From Nonomuraea rubra (GTDB lineage: Bacteria > Actinomycetota > Actinomycetes > Streptosporangiales > Streptosporangiaceae): a stretch of DNA of 64,000 nucleotides. The stretch is taken from assembly GCF_014207985.1 (NCBI RefSeq), contig NZ_JACHMI010000001.1:2835001-2899000 (forward strand). The letters run 5' to 3'. Numbering within the stretch: the first letter of the stretch is position 1; the number at the start of each line of letters is the position of its first letter. The position numbers and the translations under genes are program-made. The notes under the pieces are model-generated. The model saw only the letters and a list, made by a program, of their open reading frames with translations. It made no database searches and was not told the DNA's origin. This document shows positions 47,667 to 56,576 of this stretch, in pieces.

Positions 47667-50600
47667 ATGGACTGGCCGAACTGTCCCGCCTGCGGCACCG
47701 CTCTGGCCGGCTCGGTGGACGCCTGCCCCGAATGCCGGCTGCTGCTCCACGGGCCCGCCGCCACCGTCTACCTGGAAGCGTCCGCCGCGCTCAGCGAGCT
47801 TGAGCGCCGGCGTACCGAGTTGCTGCGGCGGAGGGAGGAGGCGCTCGCGGGCATGCGAGCGGCCGGGACGGCCACACCCGCGCAGACGGTGGCAGAGGCG
47901 GTGGAGACTGCGCTGCCCGGCGTCGTGCCGTCCGAGGTCGTGCTGACCGGGGCCGGGGCTGCCGGGGCTGGGGCGGGTGAGGCCGTGCGGACCGGGACGG
48001 GGCCTGCCGGGGCTGGGCGGGGCGAGGCCGGGCAGGCCGGGGACGCGTCGCCTGACGGGGTGGTGTCCGGCGGGATGCTCGGGGTGCCGGCCGGGAGTGC
48101 GCCGGCCGCGGAAGGTGGGCGGAAGCCTCGGCGGGACCTGTCGCATCGGGCGGTGCAGAACCTGCTGCTCCTGCTCGGCGGGACCCTGCTGTCGATCGCC
48201 GCGGTGGTGTTCACGCTGGTGAGCTGGCAGGTGCCGGCGCTGCGCGCGCTCATCCTGACCGTGTTCACGGTGGCGGTGCTGGCCGCCCCCTGGGTGCTGG
48301 TGCGCCGGCGGCTGGTCGCGACTGCCGAGACGGTGGCGTTGCTGGGGCTGGTGCTGATACCCCTGGATGGCGTCGCCGTCATGCAGGTGTTCGACGGTGG
48401 TGGGGCCGGCGAAGGCCCCGGGCTGGATCCTCTGTGGGGTCACGCTCTGAGCGCCGCGGCGCTCAGCGTGGTGTGGGCCGGGTACGCGTGGCGGACCCCG
48501 CTGCGCCTGCCCACACCGGTCGCGATCGCCCTCGCCCAGGCTCCGCTACCGCTGGCCGCACTGGCCATCGGTTCCGTCACGGCGCCCGGCCCGGACGCGT
48601 CCGGCTTGGTGCCTGGCCCGGACGGGTCTGGCTTGGTGCCCGGCCCGGACGGGTCCGGTTTGGTGCCCAGCCTGGGGCGGGTGGCCGACGCGCCCGGCCT
48701 GGGATGGCTGGCCGATGCGCCCGGCTTGGCGTGGCTGGCTGGAGCGCTGGTGGTGACCGCGGCGTTCGACCTGGTGCTGTGGCAGGTGGCGCGGCGGGCG
48801 CGGGCCGCCGCCGAGTACGTGACCACGGCCGTGGCCGGCTCGGTGGCGTGGGCCGGTGGGACGGGGCTGGCGGCGTACGTGACGGTGACGGCGAGCGGCG
48901 GCCTCGTCCCCCTGCCCGTCTCGGATCTGGGACCCACCCTGGCGATCGTGAACCTCATGCCCGCGATGACCCTCGTGTTCGGCATCGCCTCGGCGGTGGC
49001 GATCCTGTGGGCGGCCGCGACGCAAGGCCGGACCGCGCGCCTGGTGATCGCCGCCTGCGCCGCACTCGCCGCGGTGGGCGCCTGCTGTGCCGTGCCCGCC
49101 TCGGTCGTCGGCGCCTCGTGGCAGGCCGCCGTCGTCGCCGGCGGAGGGCTGCTGGTCCTGGCCGCCGCCTTCCGGATGCCCGTGCGGCTGCGGGACGGTG
49201 TCCGGGCGGGCGGCGGGCTCGTGCTGGCGGTGGCCGCCTGCTGGAACGCGCACGTGGTGATCGCCGTCGCGGTCGGCCCGCTCGGCTGGCTGACGTCCGC
49301 CTGGGGAGAACGCGCCGGCCGGGCGTCCGACCTGCTGGCCCCGGGCGTCCGGTGGGACGGCACCGGGGCCGCGCCCGTGGTGATGGCGGCCGTGGCGGCG
49401 GGGCTGGCGCTGGTGCCGCCCAGAGGCGAGCTCTGGACCCCCGGCCTGCGCCGTACGCTCTGCCTGGTCACGGGCTCCCTGGCCGTGCTCACGGGAGCGG
49501 TGGCGGCGGGGCTGCCGTACGAGGTGGTTCTCGGCGTGCTCGTGGCGCTGGCCGGCGCTCTCCTGTGGACGGCCGCCGCGTCGACGGACGGGTACGCGGC
49601 GCCGCTGTGGCTCGGCGTGTACCTGGCCGGGCTGGCCATGGGCTGGGCGGTGGCCGATCGTGAGGCGGGCGTCGCCGTGGCGGGCGGGTTGCTCGTCGTG
49701 CTGGCGGGCTGTGCCGTGGCCGCCCGGCCGAGGGTCGTGCAGGCCGTGGGCGGTGCCGGGGCGACGCTGGCGGCGGCGGTGCTGGCCTGGGCGTTGTTCG
49801 GGAGCGGGATGGCGGCGGCGCCGGCGATGCTCGGCGTGCGGGCCGGCACGCTCGTCGTGACCAGGCCGTCACGCAAGCTGGCCGCCGCGGTCGTACGGGC
49901 CAGGCGGACGAGCGCCACCGTCGCCCTCGGGTTCCTCGACCGGTTGAGCAGGCTGGTACGGCCCGGCGGGAGGACGGCGGCCGAGGCGGCTGCCATGGGG
50001 GTGGGGCTGCTGGCGCTGGCACAGGTTCTGTTCGGTGCGGCGGCGGTGGAGGGTATGGAGGCGCTGCTGCTGGCGATCGGTGCGGTGCTGGCCGCGGCCT
50101 CGGCCTGGCGCAGGCCTCGCGGGGCCTGGCGTACGGTCGCGGCGGCCGAGGCGTGCGTGCTGGCCGTGCTCGCGCCGCTGCCACTGAGCGGGGCCGTGAT
50201 GCCGGCGCTCGTCGGCCCGTACGGCTGGCTGACCCACGCCTGGGCCGGTGCGGCGGAGGGGGCGCGGGAGGCGCTCAGCCCGTCGGGGCCCTGGCAGGCG
50301 CAGCCGTTGCTGATGCCCGTGCTGGTGCTGGCCGCGGTCGCCGGCGTGCTGGCGGCGTGGGCGCGCTGGGGCAGGCGAGCCGCCATGGGGGTGGCGGGGA
50401 TCGCGTTCCCCGTGGCGGCGACGACGTTGCCGGTGGTGGCCGGGGTGCCGTACTGGGCGGCGCTCGCCTTCCTGGTCGCGCTCACGGCCGGGCTGGCGCT
50501 CTGGTCGGCGGTGAGCCGGTCGGCGGCGGGCGGGGCGAGCCTGTGGACGGCGACGCTGGTGGTGTCCTGGTCGCTGGCCGACCGTACGGCGACGCTCGCG

Positions 50601-52532
50601 GTGCTGGCGGCGATCGTGGTGACGGGGCTGCTGTGTGCCGTCCGGGGCAGGGGCTCGCCGGTGACGAGCGTGGCCGCCACGGTCACCGGGCTGGCCGTCG
50701 GGGCGGAGAGCGTGGCGGCGGCGCTGAGCGGCGGGCTCGGCGAGGCGGACGCAGCGCTGGTCCTGCTGCTGGTGGTCGTGCTGCTGTCGCGGGCCGCCGC
50801 GATGCCGGTCCTGCCTTCGGCCGTGGCCGGGCCGCTGGGGGCGGCGGCGCTGGTGTTGTGGCCGGTGGCCATGGTGCTGGCGCAGGATGTGGCGCGGTTG
50901 TCGCTGGTGCTGGCCGTCGGTGGGCTGGCGCTGGCCGCGTCGGCCGGGCGGCTGGACGGCTGGCGGCCGGAGGGTGGGCGGTTGCGGGGTGGGCGGCCGG
51001 AGGGTGGGTGGCTGACGGGCGGGGTCAGGGCGGCGGCCTATGCGGTGGCGGGCGTGGCCTCGGGGGTGGCGATCCTGCCGCACGTGCCGGTCTGGATGGA
51101 GGTGATGGGGTTCCCGTACACCCGGGTCGGGCGTCCGTGGCGAGAGTACTTCGGCGGGTGGTTGCCGCATCCGGAGGTGTGGGACGTGGGCCGGCCGATG
51201 GTGGCGGGCTTCGGGTTCGAACGGGTGGAGGTGGTGACCGCGCTCGGGGTCGGGGTGTTCGTGGTGGCCACCGCAGTGCTCATGGCGCGGCGGCTGCGCG
51301 GGGGCGTGGCGGCGCGGTCCGTGGCCACCGTCGCCGTGCCGTTGTGCCTGGGGCTCGTGCCTCCCGCGGCGGAACTGGCGTATCCGTGGGTGCTGGTCTT
51401 CCACGGGGTGGTGCTGGTGGCGCTGACCGTTCAGGCGGTCACCGGGGTACGGGCGGGGGCGGCCGGGGTGATGGCGCTGGTGGCCGGTGCGCACGTGGTG
51501 GCCTGGTCGCTGGACGTGGAGGCGTACACGCCGGTGATGCTTGCCGGGGTCGCGGTGCTGGGGATGGCGGCCGCGGCGGTGGCGCGCGGCGAGGCCGCGC
51601 GGGCGGGCGCGGCGGCGACGGCCACCGTCGCGGCGGGCGGGCTGGCGGCGGCCTGGTCGTTGTCGGCGGGGTTGACCGTGGAACAGGCGGCGTTCGCGGT
51701 GCTCGCCGTCGCCACCCTGGCCCTCCTCACCGCCACCCGCCTCACGACACTCACGCCACCGGCGTCCGCGCCGGGCGTGACGGCGAGTTCCCTGGCGTCC
51801 GCGCTGGATACGACGGCGAGGTCGGCGGCGGCGTCTGTGCCGCGTACAACAGCGAGGCCACTGGCGGACCGCTGGGCGTGGGCGGCGATCGGGGCCGAGG
51901 TGGCCGGGTGGGGGCTGGCGGTGGCAGGGGTGGTGATGGCGGGCGGTGATCAGGAGCTGCTGGACGCGGCCCTGGCCTGCGCCGGCCTGCTCGCGCTCGG
52001 CGTCGCACTGCGCCGCGACCGGCGGCTCGCCGTCTGGCCCGGGCTGGGGCTGCTGCAGGTGGCGCTCTGGCTGCGGCTCGCCCTGTCCGGCGTCACCGCC
52101 CCCGAGGCGTACACCGTGCCCCTGACGGCGGGCGCGCTGGTGGCGGCGTGGCTGGCCAGGCGGCGCGACCCCGGGATCTCCTCCTGGACCGGGTACGGCG
52201 CCGCGCTGGCCCTGACGTTCCTGCCCAGCGTGTACGCCGCCTGGAACGACCCCGGCCTGGCCAGGCCGCTGCTGCTGGGCCTGGCCGCGTTCGCCGCCAC
52301 CCTGGCCGGCGCCTGGGCACGGCTCCAGGCCCCGCTGATCCTCGGCGGGACGGTGCTGGTGGTGACGGCGGCGCACGAGTTCGCGCCCGCACTGGCCGAG
52401 CTGATGGGCCAGGGCCCGCGCTGGTTGCCGATCGCTGTGGCGGGCGCGTTCCTGCTGTTCACCGGAGCCACGTACGAGCACAGGCTGCGCGACCTGCGCA
52501 GGATCCGCCGGCTGATCGTCAGGATGCGCTGA
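47667..52532 (+). CDS. giant polytopic membrane protein with N-terminal zinc ribbon
   Basis: A 1,621-residue protein from ATG 47667 (MDWPNCPACGTALAGSVDA), with GAGG 8 bp upstream. The N-terminal zinc ribbon is C6-x2-C9-x10-C20-x2-C23, followed by a coiled-coil-like LSELERRRTELLRRREEAL and a flexible Gly/Ala part. From ~165 on it is almost entirely hydrophobic helices, several dozen membrane segments, with recurring units such as APLALAALAIG/GPLGWLTSAWGERA and PYGWLTHAWAGAAEG that suggest internal duplication. In-frame low-complexity repeats occur at 48585-48665 (GPDxSGLVP units) and ~50960-51030. No transport or enzyme motif is recognised; similar SCO-type proteins occur in streptomycetes. 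Confidence 0.85.
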   Translation: MDWPNCPACGTALAGSVDACPECRLLLHGPAATVYLEASAALSELERRRTELLRRREEALAGMRAAGTATPAQTVAEAVETALPGVVPSEVVLTGAGAAGAGAGEAVRTGTGPAGAGRGEAGQAGDASPDGVVSGGMLGVPAGSAPAAEGGRKPRRDLSHRAVQNLLLLLGGTLLSIAAVVFTLVSWQVPALRALILTVFTVAVLAAPWVLVRRRLVATAETVALLGLVLIPLDGVAVMQVFDGGGAGEGPGLDPLWGHALSAAALSVVWAGYAWRTPLRLPTPVAIALAQAPLPLAALAIGSVTAPGPDASGLVPGPDGSGLVPGPDGSGLVPSLGRVADAPGLGWLADAPGLAWLAGALVVTAAFDLVLWQVARRARAAAEYVTTAVAGSVAWAGGTGLAAYVTVTASGGLVPLPVSDLGPTLAIVNLMPAMTLVFGIASAVAILWAAATQGRTARLVIAACAALAAVGACCAVPASVVGASWQAAVVAGGGLLVLAAAFRMPVRLRDGVRAGGGLVLAVAACWNAHVVIAVAVGPLGWLTSAWGERAGRASDLLAPGVRWDGTGAAPVVMAAVAAGLALVPPRGELWTPGLRRTLCLVTGSLAVLTGAVAAGLPYEVVLGVLVALAGALLWTAAASTDGYAAPLWLGVYLAGLAMGWAVADREAGVAVAGGLLVVLAGCAVAARPRVVQAVGGAGATLAAAVLAWALFGSGMAAAPAMLGVRAGTLVVTRPSRKLAAAVVRARRTSATVALGFLDRLSRLVRPGGRTAAEAAAMGVGLLALAQVLFGAAAVEGMEALLLAIGAVLAAASAWRRPRGAWRTVAAAEACVLAVLAPLPLSGAVMPALVGPYGWLTHAWAGAAEGAREALSPSGPWQAQPLLMPVLVLAAVAGVLAAWARWGRRAAMGVAGIAFPVAATTLPVVAGVPYWAALAFLVALTAGLALWSAVSRSAAGGASLWTATLVVSWSLADRTATLAVLAAIVVTGLLCAVRGRGSPVTSVAATVTGLAVGAESVAAALSGGLGEADAALVLLLVVVLLSRAAAMPVLPSAVAGPLGAAALVLWPVAMVLAQDVARLSLVLAVGGLALAASAGRLDGWRPEGGRLRGGRPEGGWLTGGVRAAAYAVAGVASGVAILPHVPVWMEVMGFPYTRVGRPWREYFGGWLPHPEVWDVGRPMVAGFGFERVEVVTALGVGVFVVATAVLMARRLRGGVAARSVATVAVPLCLGLVPPAAELAYPWVLVFHGVVLVALTVQAVTGVRAGAAGVMALVAGAHVVAWSLDVEAYTPVMLAGVAVLGMAAAAVARGEAARAGAAATATVAAGGLAAAWSLSAGLTVEQAAFAVLAVATLALLTATRLTTLTPPASAPGVTASSLASALDTTARSAAASVPRTTARPLADRWAWAAIGAEVAGWGLAVAGVVMAGGDQELLDAALACAGLLALGVALRRDRRLAVWPGLGLLQVALWLRLALSGVTAPEAYTVPLTAGALVAAWLARRRDPGISSWTGYGAALALTFLPSVYAAWNDPGLARPLLLGLAAFAATLAGAWARLQAPLILGGTVLVVTAAHEFAPALAELMGQGPRWLPIAVAGAFLLFTGATYEHRLRDLRRIRRLIVRMR
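48585..48665 (+). repeat. 27-bp in-frame tandem repeat, three copies
   Basis: Three consecutive 27-bp units encode PGPDASGLV, PGPDGSGLV and PGPDGSGLV inside the giant membrane protein, between two membrane segments. Copies differ at a few bases, so the expansion is not brand new. Length variation between strains is likely. Confidence 0.75.
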
Positions 52533-52583
52533 CGGGCTTCCAGGAGCGGGAGGCGGGCGCGGCGGACTCGTGGGCGGGCCGGG

Positions 52584-53243
52584 TCAGAGGTCGCGTTCCT
52601 GCTGGTCGAGGATGGCGACCGAGATGGCGACGGCCCGGGCCGCGTCCCCGTCCTCGATCGCCCGCAGCAGGTCCTCGTGCGAGGTGTCGGGGACCAGCGC
52701 CGCCTCCTCCTGGTCCCTGACGCTGTCGCGCAGCGCGTCGCTCATGCTGCGGTAGAGGTCGCCCAGCAGCGCGTTGTGCGCGGCGTCCGCCACCAGCAGG
52801 TGGAAGTCCACGTCCGCGTCGGCGAACCCGTCGAGGTCGCCGGCCCGCCCCGCCGCGTCCCTGCGGGACAGGGTCTCGCGCATCGCGGCCAGGTCCTCCT
52901 CGGTGCGCCGGCCCGCCGCCAGCCTGGCCGCGACCAGGTCGAGGCCGCGGCGCACGTCGATGATGTCCATGGCGGCCGCCGTGTCGAGCCGGCGCCGCAG
53001 CGCGACCTGGGACTCGTCGGTCGCGGTCACGTACGTGCCGTCGCCCTGCCGGGTGTGCAGCAGCCCCGCGTGCGCCAGGACCCGCACCGCCTCCCGTACC
53101 GACAGCCTGCTCATGCCCAGGCTCTCCGCGAGCCGGCTCTCGGACGGGATCTTGGTGCCGACCGGCCACACCCCCGCGGCGATCTCCCTGCGGAGCTCGG
53201 CGATGGCGGCGTCCACGAGCGAGGTCCTGGCGACGTTACGCAT
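52584..53243 (-). CDS. GntR-family regulator, FadR/FCD type
   Basis: A 219-residue regulator. The winged helix covers ~1-75 (IPSESRLAESLGMSRLSVRE, then LLHTRQGDGTYV). The FCD ligand domain (~85-210) has DVDFHLLVADAAHNALL and three metal/ligand His/Asp positions. It probably senses a small organic acid. The start at 53243 (MRNVARTSLVDAA) is preferred; the longer frame from 53276 is possible. It is convergent with the giant membrane gene and upstream neighbour of the ADP-ribosylglycohydrolase on the same strand. Confidence 0.9.
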   Translation of the reverse strand: MRNVARTSLVDAAIAELRREIAAGVWPVGTKIPSESRLAESLGMSRLSVREAVRVLAHAGLLHTRQGDGTYVTATDESQVALRRRLDTAAAMDIIDVRRGLDLVAARLAAGRRTEEDLAAMRETLSRRDAAGRAGDLDGFADADVDFHLLVADAAHNALLGDLYRSMSDALRDSVRDQEEAALVPDTSHEDLLRAIEDGDAARAVAISVAILDQQERDL

Positions 53244-53292
53244 GCGCCCACTCCTGTTCGGCTGAGGAACATCCACCCTAACGGTGACGTGG

Positions 53293-54339
53293 TCAGGCCA
53301 GTTCGGCGGCGAGGCGTTCGATCGTGTCCCTGCCTTCCAGCGGAGCCAGCCAGGTGGCGGGCAGCGGGGCGGTGCCGTGCAGGGCGCCCAGGAGGTTGCC
53401 GCACACGGAGCCGGTCGAGTCGCTGTCGCCCGAGTGGTTGACCGCGAGCAGCAGGGCCCTGTCCACGGCGGGCTCGGCCAGGGCGCAGTAGACGCCGATG
53501 GCCAGCGCCTCCTCGGCCACCCAGGCGCCGCCCAGCGACTCGACCGCCTCGGGTGAGTGCTCGCCGCTGCCTGCCAGGTGCACGGCGGCGCGCAGGGCGG
53601 CGGTGGTCTCCTCGTGGCCGGGGTACCCGGCCAGCAGCTCCATCACCTGGTGGACGGCGGGCTCCAGGGCCCGGCCCGCCATGAGGTGCGTGATGATCGC
53701 CGCGAACGCGCCGGCGGCGAGGTAGCCGGTCGGATGGCCGTGGGTGATCTGCGCGCAGGCCGCCGCCAGCTCGAACGCCTCCCGCGGCACGCGGTTCACC
53801 AGGCCGAACGGGGCCGAGCGCATCACCGTGCCGCAGCCCTTCGAGTCGGGGTTCACCGGGCCCGGCTCGCCCCACGGGGATGGGCCGGGGAAACGGCGGT
53901 GCAGGCCCGAAAGGCAGGCGTTGCCGGGGGCGCGCCGCGAGTACAGCCAGGCCTCCTCGCGCAGCCGGCCCGTCCGGTGGGGGACGCTCGGCGGCGGGGG
54001 CGCCTGGAGCTGCTGGGTGTCGAGCCAGCGCAGGTACGCCCGCCGAACGGCGTCCACGGCCACCTCCCGCGCGCCGCCACGTTCTTCGTGCCCCGCTCCG
54101 CTAGCGTGAGCTGCGGTGACGCGGGCGTCCAGGAGGCCCTCGATGGTGAAGAGGGTCATCTGGGTGTCGTCCGTGATCAGGCCGGTCTTGCCGCGCCAGG
54201 TCGTGACGTATCCCGTGATGCCGCCCGTCCCGTGATGCTTGCGGATCTCCCGCAGCGACTGGAACTCGATCGGCGCGCCCAGCGCGTCGCCGATCGCGCC
54301 GCCCAGGAGGCAGCCCCGTACCCGATCCAACACATCCAT
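53293..54339 (-). CDS. ADP-ribosylglycohydrolase family protein
   Basis: A 348-residue DraG/ARH-type enzyme. Mg-binding motifs: GAIGDALGAPIEF, LITDDTQMTLFTIE and the C-terminal SGDSDSTGSVCGNLLGAL. It removes ADP-ribose from proteins, nucleic acids or small molecules; the target cannot be predicted. The start at 54339 (MDVLDRVRGCLLGGA) matches family starts; the longer frame from 54396 adds a polar leader. It is 49 bp from the GntR gene, with the two possibly cotranscribed. The full motif set suggests an active enzyme. Confidence 0.92.
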   Translation of the reverse strand: MDVLDRVRGCLLGGAIGDALGAPIEFQSLREIRKHHGTGGITGYVTTWRGKTGLITDDTQMTLFTIEGLLDARVTAAHASGAGHEERGGAREVAVDAVRRAYLRWLDTQQLQAPPPPSVPHRTGRLREEAWLYSRRAPGNACLSGLHRRFPGPSPWGEPGPVNPDSKGCGTVMRSAPFGLVNRVPREAFELAAACAQITHGHPTGYLAAGAFAAIITHLMAGRALEPAVHQVMELLAGYPGHEETTAALRAAVHLAGSGEHSPEAVESLGGAWVAEEALAIGVYCALAEPAVDRALLLAVNHSGDSDSTGSVCGNLLGALHGTAPLPATWLAPLEGRDTIERLAAELA

Positions 54340-54414
54340 GCCTGGGATATTGCCACCTCTCTGACCGTCTGAGAGATTGCGCTTGTTTCGGTCCATCCGT
54401 CCCGGAGGTCACGC

Positions 54415-56340
54415 GTGTCACAATTACGCCCAGCCCTCTTCGCAGTCGCCCTCACCCTCGCGATAGCAACCCCTGCCCAGGCCGCCGCAGCCGCTCCCGC
54501 GATCACCGTCCAGAACGGCCGCACGCAGCCGGTCTTCTCGTACGCGGACGCCGTCCGCGAGCACGTGTACGTGGAGTCGACCGTCGACAGCGACCTCGAC
54601 GGCTCGCTCGACAAGGTCAGGGTGGACATCATCCGGCCCAAGGAGTCCGGCCCGTCGCTCAGGGTGCCGGTGATCATTGACGAGAGCCCGTACTACGACA
54701 ATTCAGGCCGCGGCAACGAGTCGGAGCGCAAGGTCTACGACGCCGCCGGAAATGTCACGAAATTTCCGCTCTTCTACGACAACTACTTCGTCCCGCGCGG
54801 CTACGCCGTCCTGAACGTCGACATGCTCGGCACCACCAGGTCCGACGGCTGCCCCGACGTCGGCGGCAAGGCCGACGTGCTGGGCGGCAAGGCGGTCATC
54901 GACTGGCTGAACGGCCGCGCCAAGGCCTTCAGGGCCGACGGCACCCCGGCCGTGGCCGACTGGACGACGGGCAAGTCGGCCATGATCGGCAAGTCGTACG
55001 ACGGCACCCTCGCCAACGCCGTGGCCGCCACCGGCGTCGAGGGACTGAAGACCATCGTGCCCATCTCGGCGATCAGCTCCTGGTACAAGTACCAGCGCTC
55101 GAACGGCGTCGTCTACAACTACGACTACGCCTCCTGGCTGGCCAACTACGTCGACACCGACCCCGAGGCCAAGTGCCAGGCCGTTCGCGACAAGATGGAC
55201 GCCGAGGACGGCGACGCCACGGGCGACCACAACGCGTTCTGGGCCGAGCGCGACTACATCGAGGGCCTGCTCGCCGACGTCTCCAAGGTCAGGGCGAGCG
55301 TGTTCGTCGTTCACACGGTCAACGACCTCAACGTCAAGCCCGACAACTTCTCCGCCTGGTGGAAGGCGCTGGCCGACCGGCACGTGCCCCGCAAGATCTG
55401 GGTCGGCCAGACCCAGCACGTGGACCCGTTCGACTTCGAGGGCCGCAGGGGGCTGTGGGTGGACACGCTGCACCGGTGGTTCGACCACTGGCTGCACGGC
55501 GTACGCAACGGGATCATGAACGAGCCCCGCGCCGACGTCGAGATCGGCCCCGTGCAGTGGGTCAAGCAGCGCGACTGGCCGGCCCCGTTCGCGATCAAGG
55601 CGTCGCTGCGGCCGTCGGCGGACGGCTCGCTCGGGCTGCGGCCCGCCGCCAGGAACAGCACCGCCTCCTTCACCGACCTCGCCATGAGCGAGACCGACAT
55701 GGTGGCCGACGTGGGCACCGCGCACCCCGGCCGGGTGGCGTTCACCACCGGGGCGCTCCGGCTCGACCTGCGGTTGTCCGGCACGCCCACCGCCGACCTG
55801 CGGGTCAAGCTCGACAAGCCCACCTCCAACCTGACGGCGCTCCTGGTCGACTTCGGCGACACCACCCGCGTGGACTGGCGCCGAGGCCAGGGCATCACCA
55901 CGCTCACGGAGGAGGACTGCCACGGGGAGAGCACCGCGGCCGACGACGCCTGCTACCGCAAGGTCGTCACCAACCTCGCCAACCGGCCCCTGGAGATCGT
56001 CGCCCGGGGCTGGATCGACGTGCAGAACCGGCAGTCGCTCAGCCAGGCCACGCCGCTGCCCGTGGGCACGTACGGCACGGTGCGGTGGCTGACCCTGCCA
56101 CAGGACTACACGTTCAAGAAGGGGCATCGGATCGGGCTCGTGATCGCGGGCACCGACTCGACGTACACCGACGAGGCGGGGACGGGGGCCAACGTCACCG
56201 TCGACCTGGCTCGCAGCAGCGTGAGCGTGCCGTTCGTGCTGGGGACGCCGCTGGCGGACGTGCCTCAGGACACGGCCAAGTTCCGCGGGCCCGAGCGGGT
56301 GGAGCTGCCTCAGCCCGAGCCTGAGTTCCAGTTCTTCTAA
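54415..56340 (+). CDS. secreted X-Pro dipeptidyl-peptidase (S15/CocE type)
   Basis: A 641-residue precursor. The signal peptide ALFAVALTLAIATPAQAAAA precedes the catalytic domain. Serine nucleophile in MIGKSYDGT (~200), Asp in HTVNDLNVKP (~305), His in VGQTQHVDPFD (~340). The C-terminal ~230 residues form the beta-sandwich X-Pro domain. It would cut X-Pro dipeptides or hydrolyse esters outside the cell. It starts with GTG at 54415, with GGAGG 6 bp upstream. It is a single gene, divergent from the ADP-ribosylglycohydrolase. Confidence 0.92.
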   Translation: MSQLRPALFAVALTLAIATPAQAAAAAPAITVQNGRTQPVFSYADAVREHVYVESTVDSDLDGSLDKVRVDIIRPKESGPSLRVPVIIDESPYYDNSGRGNESERKVYDAAGNVTKFPLFYDNYFVPRGYAVLNVDMLGTTRSDGCPDVGGKADVLGGKAVIDWLNGRAKAFRADGTPAVADWTTGKSAMIGKSYDGTLANAVAATGVEGLKTIVPISAISSWYKYQRSNGVVYNYDYASWLANYVDTDPEAKCQAVRDKMDAEDGDATGDHNAFWAERDYIEGLLADVSKVRASVFVVHTVNDLNVKPDNFSAWWKALADRHVPRKIWVGQTQHVDPFDFEGRRGLWVDTLHRWFDHWLHGVRNGIMNEPRADVEIGPVQWVKQRDWPAPFAIKASLRPSADGSLGLRPAARNSTASFTDLAMSETDMVADVGTAHPGRVAFTTGALRLDLRLSGTPTADLRVKLDKPTSNLTALLVDFGDTTRVDWRRGQGITTLTEEDCHGESTAADDACYRKVVTNLANRPLEIVARGWIDVQNRQSLSQATPLPVGTYGTVRWLTLPQDYTFKKGHRIGLVIAGTDSTYTDEAGTGANVTVDLARSSVSVPFVLGTPLADVPQDTAKFRGPERVELPQPEPEFQFF

Positions 56341-56576
56341 GCCCCTGGTTCCATGACCCTCGCCGTTCTCCGGCGGGGGTCATGCGGGGTTGCACGCGGA
56401 ACCCGCGCGCTGCGGTACGCGCGCGGGGCCGAACGGCGTTCCTGGGGCGGCCGTGCGTGGTGCAGCTCGTGCGGCTGCGCGCCCGGTGCCACGGCCGCCC
56501 CTTCGCCGCGCCGCGTCGGCGGGGTGTGGTGCGGTGGTGGCCGGCGCTTGGGGGCGGTGGCCGCCCACCGGCGTCC

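Noticed and set aside
49869..52481. 870-residue Arg/Gln-rich minus-strand frame opposite the giant membrane gene
   Set aside because: Low-complexity complement of hydrophobic codons.
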